This document shows, piece after piece, positions 1 to 8,367 of a DNA stretch of 53,581 nt. The position numbers and the translations under genes are program-made. Below the pieces are notes generated by a model. The model saw only the letters and a program-made list of their open reading frames with translations. It had not been told where the DNA came from and searched no databases. Position 1 is the stretch's first letter; every line of letters begins with the position of its first letter. Where the stretch lies: NCBI GenBank assembly GCA_045595395.1, contig JAZOAH010000006.1, positions 1 to 53,581 on the forward strand, read 5' to 3'. This DNA is from CAKSHC01 sp045595395 (GTDB lineage: Bacteria > Bacillota > Clostridia > Oscillospirales > UMGS1783).

Positions 1-1436
1 TCCACACCGTCGATGTGCTGGCGGAGCTCCACAGTGACCTTGCCGCCGGGATGATTGTATTTGATGGCGTTGTCGCAGAGGTTGTAGATCATCTCTTCCA
101 CGATCTCCTCCGCGCCGCGGATGGTCGGGTTTTCTCCAATGAGTTCCAGAGTAACGCCCTTTTCCTCTGCGGCCAGTTCCAGATAGGAGAACACATTGCG
201 GCAGAGCTCGGCCAAGTTGAGCTCGCGGATTTCGATGGCGATGTCCCGGACATCGAGCTGGGAAAGCTTGATGATGTCACTGACCAAGGTAATCAGACGG
301 TGGGACTCCGTGTGGATCTTGCCGGCAAAGCGGGGAATGTCTTCCGGCTTGGCAATGCCGCTCTCGATGAGCTCGGCGTAGCCGGAGATGGAAGTCAGGG
401 GCGTTTTCAGTTCATGGGAGACATTGGCGGTAAATTCCTGACGGATCTGAGCGGCACGCTCCTTTTCGGTGACATTAAACAGCAGCAGCACCACGCCGTC
501 GACCCGACCCTCCGAGAGGACGGGGCTGGCGTCGCACTGATAGCGTTCGCCCTTGATGTCCAGCACCTGTTCGGCCTGCTCGCCGCACAGGGCCTTATCC
601 AGCAGCGGCTGGAGATCGGCGGCACGGCTGATGGTGTGCAGCGGCTCACCGATGACATAATGCCCGACATCCAACAGGTGCGCGGCGGCGGGGTTAAGGC
701 TGAGCACATCGCCGGAGGCACCGATGAGCACCAGACCCTCGTTCATATTGCCGGTCACCGTCTGCCACTCGTCCTGGCGGCGTTGCATCTGTCGATGCTG
801 ATGCTGCAGCTGGCGTTGCTGGGAATCAATGCGGTGGAGCAGCGGCTCTAATTCTTCGTAGTCCGAGTTTGACATGGGATTCTCTAAATTCAGGTTATTT
901 AAGGGGCGCACGATATTGGCGGATAGCCGATAGGCCAACAGCAGCGAGAGCACCACGGCGACAATGACAATGATGATGATCGGATGGATGGCGCCAAGCA
1001 GCAGCATCCACACGCTGTTATGCGCCATCGACAGGCGCAGTACCGTGCCGTCATCCAGCTGTTTGGCGGCATAGATGGTGTTTTGCAGGGTGGTTTCGGA
1101 ATAGCGGATGCTTTCTCCGAAGCCGCTTACCAGCGCATCCTGCACCTCCTGACGTTCCAGGTGGTTTTCCATGGTCATCTCGTCGCCCTGACTGTCATAG
1201 AGCACGGTGCCGTCGGCGTCGATCCAGGTGATGCGGGTCGTTTCGGAATCCAGCCCTTGAAAATACCCCTCACCCTCGTGGTCAGCACCCTGGGCGGCCA
1301 GTTCGACCTGGGTGATCAGTTGCTGACGCTGGAGGTCGGAAAAGTAATCGTAAAGCACGCCCAGCACCAGCGCCAGCGAGGCCAGCAGCACGGCCAGCGC
1401 CACCAGTACGATGGAGCGGAAAATGCGTTTGGTCAT
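1..1436 (-). CDS. PhoR-like sensor histidine kinase (partial, C-terminus off the window)
   Basis: Membrane sensor kinase that would phosphorylate the response regulator encoded just upstream. 478 codons are visible. A membrane helix lies at about residues 8-27, an extracytoplasmic sensor region follows, and a second helix lies at about 143-168. A HAMP-like linker and a PAS-like domain (about 225-325) come next. The HisKA motif NVSHELKTPL has the phospho-accepting His at 341, and the N-box (NLCDNAIKYN) starts near 452. The rest of the ATPase domain lies beyond the window edge. The ATG overlaps the regulator stop by four bases (ATGA), so the two are translationally coupled. The domain order matches PhoR/PnpS-type kinases; phosphate sensing is an inference from that order only. 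Confidence 0.93.
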   Translation of the reverse strand, partial: MTKRIFRSIVLVALAVLLASLALVLGVLYDYFSDLQRQQLITQVELAAQGADHEGEGYFQGLDSETTRITWIDADGTVLYDSQGDEMTMENHLERQEVQDALVSGFGESIRYSETTLQNTIYAAKQLDDGTVLRLSMAHNSVWMLLLGAIHPIIIIVIVAVVLSLLLAYRLSANIVRPLNNLNLENPMSNSDYEELEPLLHRIDSQQRQLQHQHRQMQRRQDEWQTVTGNMNEGLVLIGASGDVLSLNPAAAHLLDVGHYVIGEPLHTISRAADLQPLLDKALCGEQAEQVLDIKGERYQCDASPVLSEGRVDGVVLLLFNVTEKERAAQIRQEFTANVSHELKTPLTSISGYAELIESGIAKPEDIPRFAGKIHTESHRLITLVSDIIKLSQLDVRDIAIEIRELNLAELCRNVFSYLELAAEEKGVTLELIGENPTIRGAEEIVEEMIYNLCDNAIKYNHPGGKVTVELRQHIDGV

Positions 1437-2104
1437 GCCTTCTCCTCCATGCGATAGCCGACACCACGTACCGTTTGGATATATCCCCCGCAGTCGCCGA
1501 GCTTGGTGCGCAGGGTGCCGATATGGACATCGACGGTGCGGGTCTCGCCCATATAGTCGGTATCCCAGATCATCGAGAGCAGTTGGTCACGGGTGTAGAC
1601 TCGTCCCGGATGGGCCATAAACAGATGCAGCATTTCATATTCTTTTAAGGTCAGTTGGACACGCACGCCGTTGACCGATACGGTGTGGGCGGCCGTATCC
1701 AGCAGCAGTGCGCCGACCTGTAAGGCGGCGGCAGGGGCAGGACGGGTACGGCGCAGCACCGCCTTGATGCGGGAGACCATCTCCATCATGCCGAAGGGCT
1801 TGACCAGATAATCGTCAGCACCGCTGTCCAGGCCGATGACCTTGTTATACTCGGTACCCTTGGCGGTGGCCATGATGACGGGAACGGCAGCCGTGTTCGG
1901 ATGGGAACGCAGTTTTTTGAGGATGGCAATGCCGTCCTCACCCGGCAGCATGATATCCAGCAATATCAGCTCCGGCACTCGGTGCACCAGTGCTTCAAAC
2001 AGCGCATTGCCCTCACCAAAGCCCTGCGCTTCAAAGCCCGAGGCATTTAAGGTATAGATCATCAACTCACGGATGCTGTTGTCGTCTTCTACACAATAGA
2101 TCAT
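1433..2104 (-). CDS. OmpR/PhoB-family response regulator
   Basis: DNA-binding response regulator of 223 aa and partner of the downstream kinase. The receiver domain (about 1-115) has the acidic pair ED near residue 6, the phospho-accepting Asp50 in LILLDIMLPG, and Lys in DDYLVKPFG. The C-terminal winged helix (about 125-220) ends in the typical TVRGVGYRME. The start is MIYCVEDD at 2104: it has an AAGGAA site seven bases upstream, and the longer reading frame to 2140 would run into the promoter. A sigma-A-like promoter lies directly upstream. The target regulon cannot be read from the sequence. Confidence 0.94.
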   Translation of the reverse strand: MIYCVEDDNSIRELMIYTLNASGFEAQGFGEGNALFEALVHRVPELILLDIMLPGEDGIAILKKLRSHPNTAAVPVIMATAKGTEYNKVIGLDSGADDYLVKPFGMMEMVSRIKAVLRRTRPAPAAALQVGALLLDTAAHTVSVNGVRVQLTLKEYEMLHLFMAHPGRVYTRDQLLSMIWDTDYMGETRTVDVHIGTLRTKLGDCGGYIQTVRGVGYRMEEKA

Positions 2105-2128
2105 GGAACATTCCTTATTTTTTCTTTT

Positions 2129-2157
2129 AGTATATCGCATTTTGGATTGACAGTCAA
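2129..2157 (-). promoter_or_regulatory. sigma-A-like promoter of the two-component operon
   Basis: Minus-strand TTGACT (2152-2157), 17-base spacer, TATACT (2129-2134), ending 24 bases before the regulator ATG. The -35 box lies in a small inverted repeat, TTGAC-T-GTCAA, which could bind a regulator. Confidence 0.75.
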
Positions 2158-2162
2158 TGAAA

Positions 2163-2191
2163 GAAGAAGGAACCGATTCGGTTCCGTCTTC
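2163..2191 (-). terminator. intrinsic terminator after the ribokinase gene
   Basis: Inverted repeat with a GGAACCGA/TCGGTTCC core extended by GAAGA/TCTTC-type pairing, directly after the ribokinase stop codon on the minus strand. The 3' arm is T-rich (TTCTTCTTTC) rather than a pure T run. It separates the carbohydrate operon from the two-component promoter only six bases away. Confidence 0.7.
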
Positions 2192-2194
2192 TCA

Positions 2195-3127
2195 TTACTT
2201 CTTGAAGTTTTCTTCGAGGCAGGCCAGCACTTCATCACGGGTCGGCATAGCGGGCGAAGTACCCTGTCTGGTGACCGAGATGCCGGCTACGCAGGTGGCA
2301 AACTGCATGGCCTCCAGGTCGCTCAAGCCGCAGGACTTGGCGCAGGCAAAGCCGCCGTTGAAGGCATCACCGGCACCGGTGGTGTCGACCGCTTTGACCT
2401 TGATGGGCATGACATGGAATTCTTCCGTGCCGTTATAGAGGAAAGAGCCGTTGGAGCCGAGGGTGATGAGCACGGCCTTGGCACCAAGCTTGATGATGCG
2501 CTTGGCGGCTTCACGGGCATCATCAACAGTTTCGACCACATCCATATTGGCCAGCGCAGCGGCCTCAGTCTCGTTGGGCGTGACATAGTCGACACCCTTG
2601 TAGATCTCCTCCGAGATGGTCTTATTGATGGGGGCGGGGTTGACGATGATCATTTTGCCGTGCTTTTTGCCCAGGCGAATGAACTCGGTAACAGCCTCAT
2701 TGCAGGTTTCAAACTGTGTCAAAAGCACATCGGCCGAGGCGATCTCTTCCTCAGCGGCGGCGATCTCTTGGGCGGTCAGCAACGCATTGGCACCGAGGAT
2801 AACGGCAATACGATTCTGACCGCTTTCTTCAATATAAATTGAGCAAACGCCGGTGCTTGCTTCTTCCGTCTGATATACATACTTGGTAGTCATGCCGTAG
2901 CTGTTATAACAATCAAACAATGCCTTAGCAAAATCATCCTTGCCCACCTTGGTGATCATGGTTACATCGGCACCGGCTTTAGCGGCGGCAACGGCCTGAT
3001 TGGAGCCCTTTCCACCCGGACCGGTCTTGCACTCCGTACCAATAACCGTTTCCCCGGCCACCGGAGCCTTCTTTACATAAGCGGCAACATCATAAATAAA
3101 AGAACCTGTTACTACTACTTTCCCCAC
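2195..3127 (-). CDS. rbsK: ribokinase-like PfkB-family sugar kinase
   Basis: Cytoplasmic ATP-dependent sugar kinase of 310 aa, last gene of a five-gene operon. It carries the N-terminal PfkB glycines and GPGGKGSNQA (about residues 36-45), and the C-terminal signature DTTGAGDAFNGG with the catalytic Asp. Length and motifs match ribokinases. The start is GTG at 3127 with AAAGGA eight bases upstream; the ATG two bases further up is out of frame. The gene lies 13 bases after the epimerase-like gene. Since the other operon genes look like a sugar-acid or lactone route, the substrate may not be ribose. The symbol reflects family resemblance only. Confidence 0.88.
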   Translation of the reverse strand: MGKVVVTGSFIYDVAAYVKKAPVAGETVIGTECKTGPGGKGSNQAVAAAKAGADVTMITKVGKDDFAKALFDCYNSYGMTTKYVYQTEEASTGVCSIYIEESGQNRIAVILGANALLTAQEIAAAEEEIASADVLLTQFETCNEAVTEFIRLGKKHGKMIIVNPAPINKTISEEIYKGVDYVTPNETEAAALANMDVVETVDDAREAAKRIIKLGAKAVLITLGSNGSFLYNGTEEFHVMPIKVKAVDTTGAGDAFNGGFACAKSCGLSDLEAMQFATCVAGISVTRQGTSPAMPTRDEVLACLEENFKK

Positions 3128-3140
3128 ATTATTTTTCCTT

Positions 3141-4100
3141 TCAAATCACATCAAGTTCTAAGAACCACTTGAATTGGCTATTGGCAGAGAGAACGCTATA
3201 CTGATTGCGGGCGCGGGCCGTATCGGGACGATCAAACGATCCGGTGCAAATTTCCAATGCACAGTTGTGATACTCGCAAAGAGCACTGCCGCAATCGCCA
3301 TCATTCATCCAAACTCCGGCATAGGGGACGAGGGTCTCGTCAAAGGTGAACATCAGACGAGAATTATCTGAGGGGTAGTGATAGCCCAAGAAGCCTGCGG
3401 GGCACTTCTCACTGTAATAGAATTTCCAAGACCCGCCCTTGACCGGATCGTGAGCGTTGTTTTGATCGATACGGGTCTTGCCATCCATACCATAGGGCAG
3501 GGTGACAATATCGTTACGCTTGCCGTAGCGCTCGGCATCACGGGCAAAGACGATTTCGGCCTTATCACCGTCAACAAACGGACTGATCACTCGGCCGCCT
3601 TCTTCGGCAACGGCCATAAAATGGGCAGCCCAGATAAAGTCCATATCCACATCGCCGGTGTTGGTGGCGGTAAAATCAATGCGAATGCCGCCACGGGCAT
3701 TTTCGGTGATGTGCTTTTCAAAGGTATAGGGCAAAAACTGCGAACGCATAAAGGTGTCCAGGCAGTCCTCGCCGATGGTGGCCTTGGCAGGGGTGCGAGA
3801 TACCTCACCATGGTCCAAATACGGGATATCTTTGAGCGGACCGTCGGGATAGGCCCAAGGGTCGATGGTGGGGAACATATCGTCGTAAGCCGAGCATTCG
3901 GTTAGGACATAGTGGTCCTTGATATCGAGCTTACGGTAGGTTTCCCCTTGACGCTGAACGAGATAATCACGCCCCGTTTCTTTGCGAATCAAGGAGACCA
4001 TTTTCCCGCCCTGCGACGGCAGGAAAGTAGCGATGAGGGCATCGGTGGTAACAACGACCGACTCGATATCCTTATACATGCTTTTTTTGATCTCGATCAT
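3141..4100 (-). CDS. aldose 1-epimerase-like protein
   Basis: 319-aa protein resembling the galactose-mutarotase (aldose 1-epimerase) superfamily. It has an N-terminal ATFLPSQGGKMVSL strand pair and a central acidic/aromatic stretch. Near the C-terminus comes PYAGVWMNDGD followed by LEICTGSFDRPD, as in hypothetical aldose-epimerase-like proteins of Firmicutes. The start is ATG 4100, which overlaps the upstream hydrolase stop by four bases (ATGA). The longer frame upstream lies inside the hydrolase gene and was rejected. It could act as a mutarotase on the sugar handled by this operon, or as a carbohydrate-binding relative; the catalytic residues were not mapped with certainty. Confidence 0.8.
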   Translation of the reverse strand: MIEIKKSMYKDIESVVVTTDALIATFLPSQGGKMVSLIRKETGRDYLVQRQGETYRKLDIKDHYVLTECSAYDDMFPTIDPWAYPDGPLKDIPYLDHGEVSRTPAKATIGEDCLDTFMRSQFLPYTFEKHITENARGGIRIDFTATNTGDVDMDFIWAAHFMAVAEEGGRVISPFVDGDKAEIVFARDAERYGKRNDIVTLPYGMDGKTRIDQNNAHDPVKGGSWKFYYSEKCPAGFLGYHYPSDNSRLMFTFDETLVPYAGVWMNDGDCGSALCEYHNCALEICTGSFDRPDTARARNQYSVLSANSQFKWFLELDVI

Positions 4101-4870
4101 GCGTCTTTCCTCAGCTGGATGTATGCGCCCTGGGTGAGGAAGGTATAGGCCTGTTCGGGAGCTTCGGTCTTCATGGCTTCGACGAACTTTCTGGGATCGC
4201 CGCCATGCTCGACAAAGGTCCAGAAATGGCAAGGCAGGGTCATGTCCGGCTCGATGAGAGCGGCATACTTGGCACATTCTTCCTCGGTCAGGTTGCCGAA
4301 GGCGCCGTTGATGGGAGCCATCATCAGATCGAACTTCTCACGCTTAAAGCCCATGACCTCGTCGGGGCTATAGCAGGTATCGCCGGCGTAATAGAGCTTG
4401 AAGCCGTCGATCTCGATAATAAAGCCGAGAGCGTTGGGGGCAAGCTTGCCGTGATCGCAGAAGACGGCACGGATCTTCAGGTCATCCAGTTCGATATCCT
4501 CGCCACGCTTGAGGGCGAAGACATTCTTCTTGATACCGGCTCTGTCGGCGGCCTCTTTGCCGCAAACGCTGGTGATCATTTTGGTGTTGGTATCGGCCAT
4601 AATGATGGGCAGAGCGTCGACATCAAAATGGTCGGGGTGGTTATGGGAGACTAAGACATAATCAAAGGTCAGCTCGTCGGGTGCGAGGATCTTGGCGCTG
4701 ATTCTTCTGAAGTTGCAAAGACGCTCGACGCAGTCGGTCAGATACATATCCAGGCCGATGAGTTTACCGTCATGCGTTTTGATCAGATAGCCGGCCTGGC
4801 CGACAGAGAATACGGCCAGCTCGCCTTTACCGACACGGTGAGCCGCCACCTTTTGTGCAAAAGTTGCCAT
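4097..4870 (-). CDS. metallo-beta-lactamase-fold hydrolase, UlaG-like lactonase
   Basis: 257-aa MBL-fold metal-dependent hydrolase. The metal site SHNHPDH gives His76, His78, Asp80 and His81. Further metal ligands are likely His in AVFCDHGK, Asp in YYAGDTCYS, and His in LPCHFWTF. The overall pattern matches the UlaG family, whose founder opens L-ascorbate-6-phosphate lactone. Lactone opening fits its place between two dehydrogenase-fold genes and a sugar kinase. It starts at ATG 4870 with a GGAGAG site, 18 bases after the SDR gene. The exact substrate is not visible in the sequence. Confidence 0.88.
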   Translation of the reverse strand: MATFAQKVAAHRVGKGELAVFSVGQAGYLIKTHDGKLIGLDMYLTDCVERLCNFRRISAKILAPDELTFDYVLVSHNHPDHFDVDALPIIMADTNTKMITSVCGKEAADRAGIKKNVFALKRGEDIELDDLKIRAVFCDHGKLAPNALGFIIEIDGFKLYYAGDTCYSPDEVMGFKREKFDLMMAPINGAFGNLTEEECAKYAALIEPDMTLPCHFWTFVEHGGDPRKFVEAMKTEAPEQAYTFLTQGAYIQLRKDA

Positions 4871-4888
4871 TGTTTTCTCTCCTTTTTA

Positions 4889-5788
4889 TCAATAATCGCC
4901 CGAGAAACCGGCGGTCCAACCACCGTCGACACAGATGACCTGGCCGGTGGTGTAAGCGGCATCATCGGAAGCCAGGTAGAGCATCAGTCCGGCCATGTCG
5001 GTGGGATAGGCTGGGCGACGGGCGGCGATGTCATAGACCAGGCTGGCAGGGTTTTCAAAGTTAGAATCATAATCCTCGAAGGTAACCGTTTCCCATAGGT
5101 GATTCAGACGAGAGGTCGGCGTAGGAAGGCTACCAGGAGCCAGACAGTTGACTCGGATGCCGAAGCGGGCATATTCAAGGGCCATCGACTTGGTGAGGGC
5201 GGCCATGGCAAATTTGCTGCCGACAAAGCCGCACTGCAGGCGCAGGCCGGTGACACCGCAGACCGACGAGGTCAGCAGAATGTTACCGCTTCCCTGCTCG
5301 ATCATCTGGGGAATGACCTGCTTGCACAGCCAAACGGTGCCGTTATGTAGGTTGATCACATTGTTCATTTCGAAGCGCTCATCGTCAAATTCGGGCAGGG
5401 GTTGGCGGTTGCCCATGTTGACACCGGCGTTGCAGAAGAGAATGTCAATTCTGCCAAAATCCTTATACACTTCTTGGATGACAGCCGTGATCTCGTCGCG
5501 GCTGGCCATGTTGCAGTGATAATATTTGGCCTCGACGCCCTCTTCTTCACGGATACGCTTGGCACGAGCCTCGCCGGCTTCATCTTTAATATCAAGGATA
5601 GCGATCTTAGCGCCCGACTTGGCATACAGGTCGGCCGTAGCGCCGCCGATCATGCCCGAAGCACCGGTGATAACAGCCACTCGATCCTTAAGGTCGGCCT
5701 TCATACAGTTGTACGGTTTTTTATAGCCGTAGACACCCTCGTAGATCTTCTCGATGGGGTCGTTGACTCTATCGCAATCAATTCTCAT
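4889..5788 (-). CDS. SDR-family protein with Phe in place of the catalytic Tyr
   Basis: 299-aa short-chain dehydrogenase/reductase-fold protein with an extra N-terminal segment of about 34 residues before the Rossmann fold. The nucleotide motif TGASGMIG (41-48) and CNAG (119-122) are intact, and catalytic Ser175 and Lys192 are present. The canonical YxxxK reads FVGSK: the Tyr is Phe188 (TTT at 5225-5227). The C-terminus has the usual DGG near 289. The start at ATG 5788 has an AAGGAGGG site; 13 bases separate it from the upstream SDR gene. By textbook criteria the loss should strongly impair oxidoreductase activity, so it may use an atypical mechanism or act as a partner subunit. Confidence 0.88.
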   Translation of the reverse strand: MRIDCDRVNDPIEKIYEGVYGYKKPYNCMKADLKDRVAVITGASGMIGGATADLYAKSGAKIAILDIKDEAGEARAKRIREEEGVEAKYYHCNMASRDEITAVIQEVYKDFGRIDILFCNAGVNMGNRQPLPEFDDERFEMNNVINLHNGTVWLCKQVIPQMIEQGSGNILLTSSVCGVTGLRLQCGFVGSKFAMAALTKSMALEYARFGIRVNCLAPGSLPTPTSRLNHLWETVTFEDYDSNFENPASLVYDIAARRPAYPTDMAGLMLYLASDDAAYTTGQVICVDGGWTAGFSGDY

Positions 5789-5801
5789 CGTTACACCCTC
5801 C

Positions 5802-6578
5802 TTAGAAGCTTCTGACATAGCCGGCAGACAGGCCGCCGTCGACCGGCAGGACAGTACCGGTGATATAGGCAGCATCATCGCTGGCAAGGAACAGAGCGGC
5901 ATTGGCCACATCGGACGGCTGGCACAGACGCTTGACGGCAACGTGGGAGAGTTTACCCTCAACATTATCCAGCGTGTCAGCGTTCTTCTCATTGCGGCTT
6001 AGACCGGCAGCGACAGCGTTGACACGGATGTTGTAGTTCTTCATCTCAACGCCCCACATGCGGGTATAGCCGACCTGAGCGGCGGCAACGGCCACGATCG
6101 GGCTTTGGTTGGCCACGGCGACAACGCCACGCACCGAAATAACATTAACGACGGCGCCCTTGCCTCGCTTTTCCATCTCTCTGGTGCAGGCCTTGGAGAA
6201 ATAGTAGATACCGTTGATGCCGGCATTGACGATATCGTCATACATATCCATATCAAACTCGTGCAGGGGCTTACGGTCGGTCGGAGCGACTTCCTCGTTT
6301 TCGTTGTTGACGAGAATGTCGATGCCGCCGAGATCGGCCGTGATCTTGGCTACGACATCGGCAAAGGTATCGATCTTGCGGATGTCCAGAGCATAGCCCT
6401 TAGCGGTGCCGCCGGCGGCGGCAATGACCTGTGCGACCTTGTCGGCAGCAACGCCGTCCTTATCACAAACGGCGACAGCCGCACCCGAGGCAGCAAAGGT
6501 TTTACAGATCTCTTCGCCGATGACACCGGCACCGGCGGTGATGACTGCAACTTTTCCTGTCATTTCTGTGCGTAACAT
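5802..6578 (-). CDS. degenerate SDR-family protein lacking Tyr and Lys of the active site
   Basis: 258-aa Rossmann-fold SDR protein, first gene of the carbohydrate operon. It aligns without gaps to the FabG-type active-site helix, but the Tyr position is Ile161 and the Lys position is Ala165. Ser148 remains. The glycine motif is TAGAGVIG instead of TGxxxGIG, and NNAG is replaced by NNEN (91-94). The C-terminal VDGGLSAGY is conserved. Start ATG 6578 has AGGAGG nine bases upstream. With three signature motifs altered it is probably not a standard dehydrogenase. Pairing with the next SDR protein as a heteromer is an inference. Confidence 0.88.
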   Translation of the reverse strand: MLRTEMTGKVAVITAGAGVIGEEICKTFAASGAAVAVCDKDGVAADKVAQVIAAAGGTAKGYALDIRKIDTFADVVAKITADLGGIDILVNNENEEVAPTDRKPLHEFDMDMYDDIVNAGINGIYYFSKACTREMEKRGKGAVVNVISVRGVVAVANQSPIVAVAAAQVGYTRMWGVEMKNYNIRVNAVAAGLSRNEKNADTLDNVEGKLSHVAVKRLCQPSDVANAALFLASDDAAYITGTVLPVDGGLSAGYVRSF

Positions 6579-6618
6579 CAAATTATCCTCCTGTGAAAGA
6601 TAAAAATATACTATGTTT

Positions 6619-6647
6619 ATGATAATACGAAACGGCAATTTTTGCAA
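6619..6647 (-). promoter_or_regulatory. sigma-A-like promoter of the carbohydrate operon
   Basis: Minus-strand TTGCAA (6642-6647), 17-base spacer, TATCAT (6619-6624), 40 bases before the first SDR start codon. No recognisable repressor operator or catabolite (cre) site was seen nearby. Confidence 0.65.
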
Positions 6648-6682
6648 TGGTTTTTCGGTATTTTCTGGTGGTTTTGGGCACA

Positions 6683-6714
6683 AAAAAGAGGTATCCGTTC
6701 GGATACCTCTTTTT
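6683..6714 (-). terminator. intrinsic terminator closing the ribosomal protein supercluster
   Basis: Stem of 15 pairs (AAAAAGAGGTATCCG against its complement) with a two-base loop, followed by T residues on the minus strand, eight bases after the rplQ stop. The A and T tracts on both sides could make it work in either direction. Confidence 0.9.
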
Positions 6715-6722
6715 GATAAAGC

Positions 6723-7286
6723 TTATTCAGCAGCGACTTCGGCAGCTTCGGCCTTCTCAGCGGTCTTCTTGGCGGTAGCCTTCTTGACCTCTTCGGAAAC
6801 TTCAGCCTTGATCTCCTCGGCAGCAGCCTTATCGGCCTCTTCGACCGAAACGGGGGCTTCTACCTTCTTAGGAGCCTTCTTGGCAGCGGCACGCTTGGCA
6901 GCCGCTTTCTTCTTCTTTTCAGCCGCTTCCATCTCCTCACGAACCGTTACCAGTTCGATGATGGCCATTTCGGCACCGTCGCCACGACGGGGGCCGAGCT
7001 TGTAGATGCGGGTGTAACCGCCGTTACGCTTAGCCATCTTGGGAGCGAGGATGGTGAACAGATCATGAGCCACATCCTCTTTGGTGATGAAGGAGAGCGC
7101 CTGACGGTAAGCAGCCAGGTCACCCTTCTTGCCTAAGGTGATCATTTTATCGGTAAGAGCAGATACCTCTTTGGCACGAGTGAGAGTGGTCTCAATACGG
7201 CCTTTCTCGAGCAGATAGGTCACCATGCCGCGAAGCATAGCCATTCTCTGATCGGTAGGTCTGCCTAACTTTCTGGTTCCGGGCAT
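6723..7286 (-). CDS. rplQ: 50S ribosomal protein L17 with long charged C-terminal tail
   Basis: Large-subunit protein that lines the region around the peptide exit tunnel. The core (about residues 1-118) begins MPGTRKLGRP and contains GGYTRIYKLGPRRGD, as in all L17 proteins. Total length is 187 aa against about 115-130 usually. The extra 69 residues are a low-complexity tail rich in Ala, Lys and Glu, beginning in a run of lysines near 124 and ending acidic. Start ATG 7286 has AAGGAGG. Last gene of the supercluster, directly before the terminator. Confidence 0.97.
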   Translation of the reverse strand: MPGTRKLGRPTDQRMAMLRGMVTYLLEKGRIETTLTRAKEVSALTDKMITLGKKGDLAAYRQALSFITKEDVAHDLFTILAPKMAKRNGGYTRIYKLGPRRGDGAEMAIIELVTVREEMEAAEKKKKAAAKRAAAKKAPKKVEAPVSVEEADKAAAEEIKAEVSEEVKKATAKKTAEKAEAAEVAAE

Positions 7287-7340
7287 AACCCTGTACCTCC
7301 TTCTAATAATGCCTTGTTCAGCCTATTGGTAGCCAAACAC

Positions 7341-8294
7341 TTATTCTTCTTCGTCTCTTAAAGCCAGGCCGAGGAATTTGAGCTTCGCAATAACCTCTTC
7401 CAACGACTTCTTGCCAAGGTTACGAACCTTGATCATGTCTTCCTGCGTCTTGTTGACCAGGTCTTCGACCGTATTGATGCCGGCACGCTTGAGGCAGTTG
7501 AAGGAGCGGACCGAGAGGTCGAGCTCTTCAATGGTCATCTCAAGGACCTTGCTCTTATCGGTAGCCTGATCGGTTCTCCAAACCTCATCCGCAGCCTGTC
7601 CCGATTCGGACAGGTCGATAAAGAGGCTCAGATGATCACTCATGATCTTAGCGCCGAGCGACACAGCCGTTTTGGCCGTGATGACGCCGTTGGTCCAGAC
7701 CTCGAGGGTCAGACGATCAAAGTCGGTGATCTGGCCTACGCGCATGGGCGAGACCGAGTAATTGCACTTGAGCACAGGAGTGTAGATCGAGTCGATGGGG
7801 ATTTCGCCGATAATGCCGCCGGTCAACTGCTTATTCTTGTCGGCCAGCGCATAGCCGCGGCCCTTGCCGAGGGTAATGCTCATGAAGAGCTTACCTTCTT
7901 TGCCCAGAGTCGCGATGTGCATATCGGGATTGAGGATCTCGACATCGGAATCGGTCTTGATATCAGAGGCCTTGACCTCGCAAGGTCCGACAGCTTCGAT
8001 ATAGACCACCTTGGGGCCGTCGCTGTAAAGCTTGGCAACCAGGCCTTTCATGTTGAGGATGATCTCAGTAACATCTTCCTTTACGCCGGGGATGGTGGAA
8101 AATTCATGCGCCACGCCGTCGATCTTGATCGACTGGACAGCAACACCGGGCAGAGAAGAAAGCATGATGCGGCGCAGGGAGTTGCCCAGCGTAATGCCGT
8201 AGCCTCTCTCGAGCGGCTCTACCGTGAACTTGCCATAGGTTTCATCTTCCGATATAAATTCAACGCCGATTTGCGGTCTTTCGATATCTATCAT
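7341..8294 (-). CDS. rpoA: RNA polymerase alpha subunit
   Basis: 317-aa alpha subunit, the scaffold for RNA polymerase assembly. The N-terminal dimerisation domain begins MIDIERPQIGVEF and contains ERGYGITLGNSLRR and the SLPG turn. The C-terminal domain has two helix-hairpin-helix-like stretches (CLKRAGINTVEDL and RNLGKKSLEEV) that contact UP elements and activators. A 73-base gap before it holds a small TGCTAA/TTAGCA hairpin. Start has a GGGAG site. Confidence 0.98.
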   Translation of the reverse strand: MIDIERPQIGVEFISEDETYGKFTVEPLERGYGITLGNSLRRIMLSSLPGVAVQSIKIDGVAHEFSTIPGVKEDVTEIILNMKGLVAKLYSDGPKVVYIEAVGPCEVKASDIKTDSDVEILNPDMHIATLGKEGKLFMSITLGKGRGYALADKNKQLTGGIIGEIPIDSIYTPVLKCNYSVSPMRVGQITDFDRLTLEVWTNGVITAKTAVSLGAKIMSDHLSLFIDLSESGQAADEVWRTDQATDKSKVLEMTIEELDLSVRSFNCLKRAGINTVEDLVNKTQEDMIKVRNLGKKSLEEVIAKLKFLGLALRDEEE

Positions 8295-8367
8295 CGTATT
8301 TCTCCCTTACATTGTTGATCATTCAATTTGTGTATGCTAATAGAATGTTAGCACGGACTATATGGGA

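Noticed and set aside
8295..8367. Hairpin TGCTAA/TTAGCA between rpsD and rpoA as a terminator
   Set aside because: Only six weak pairs and no T run; transcription must pass into rpoA and rplQ.
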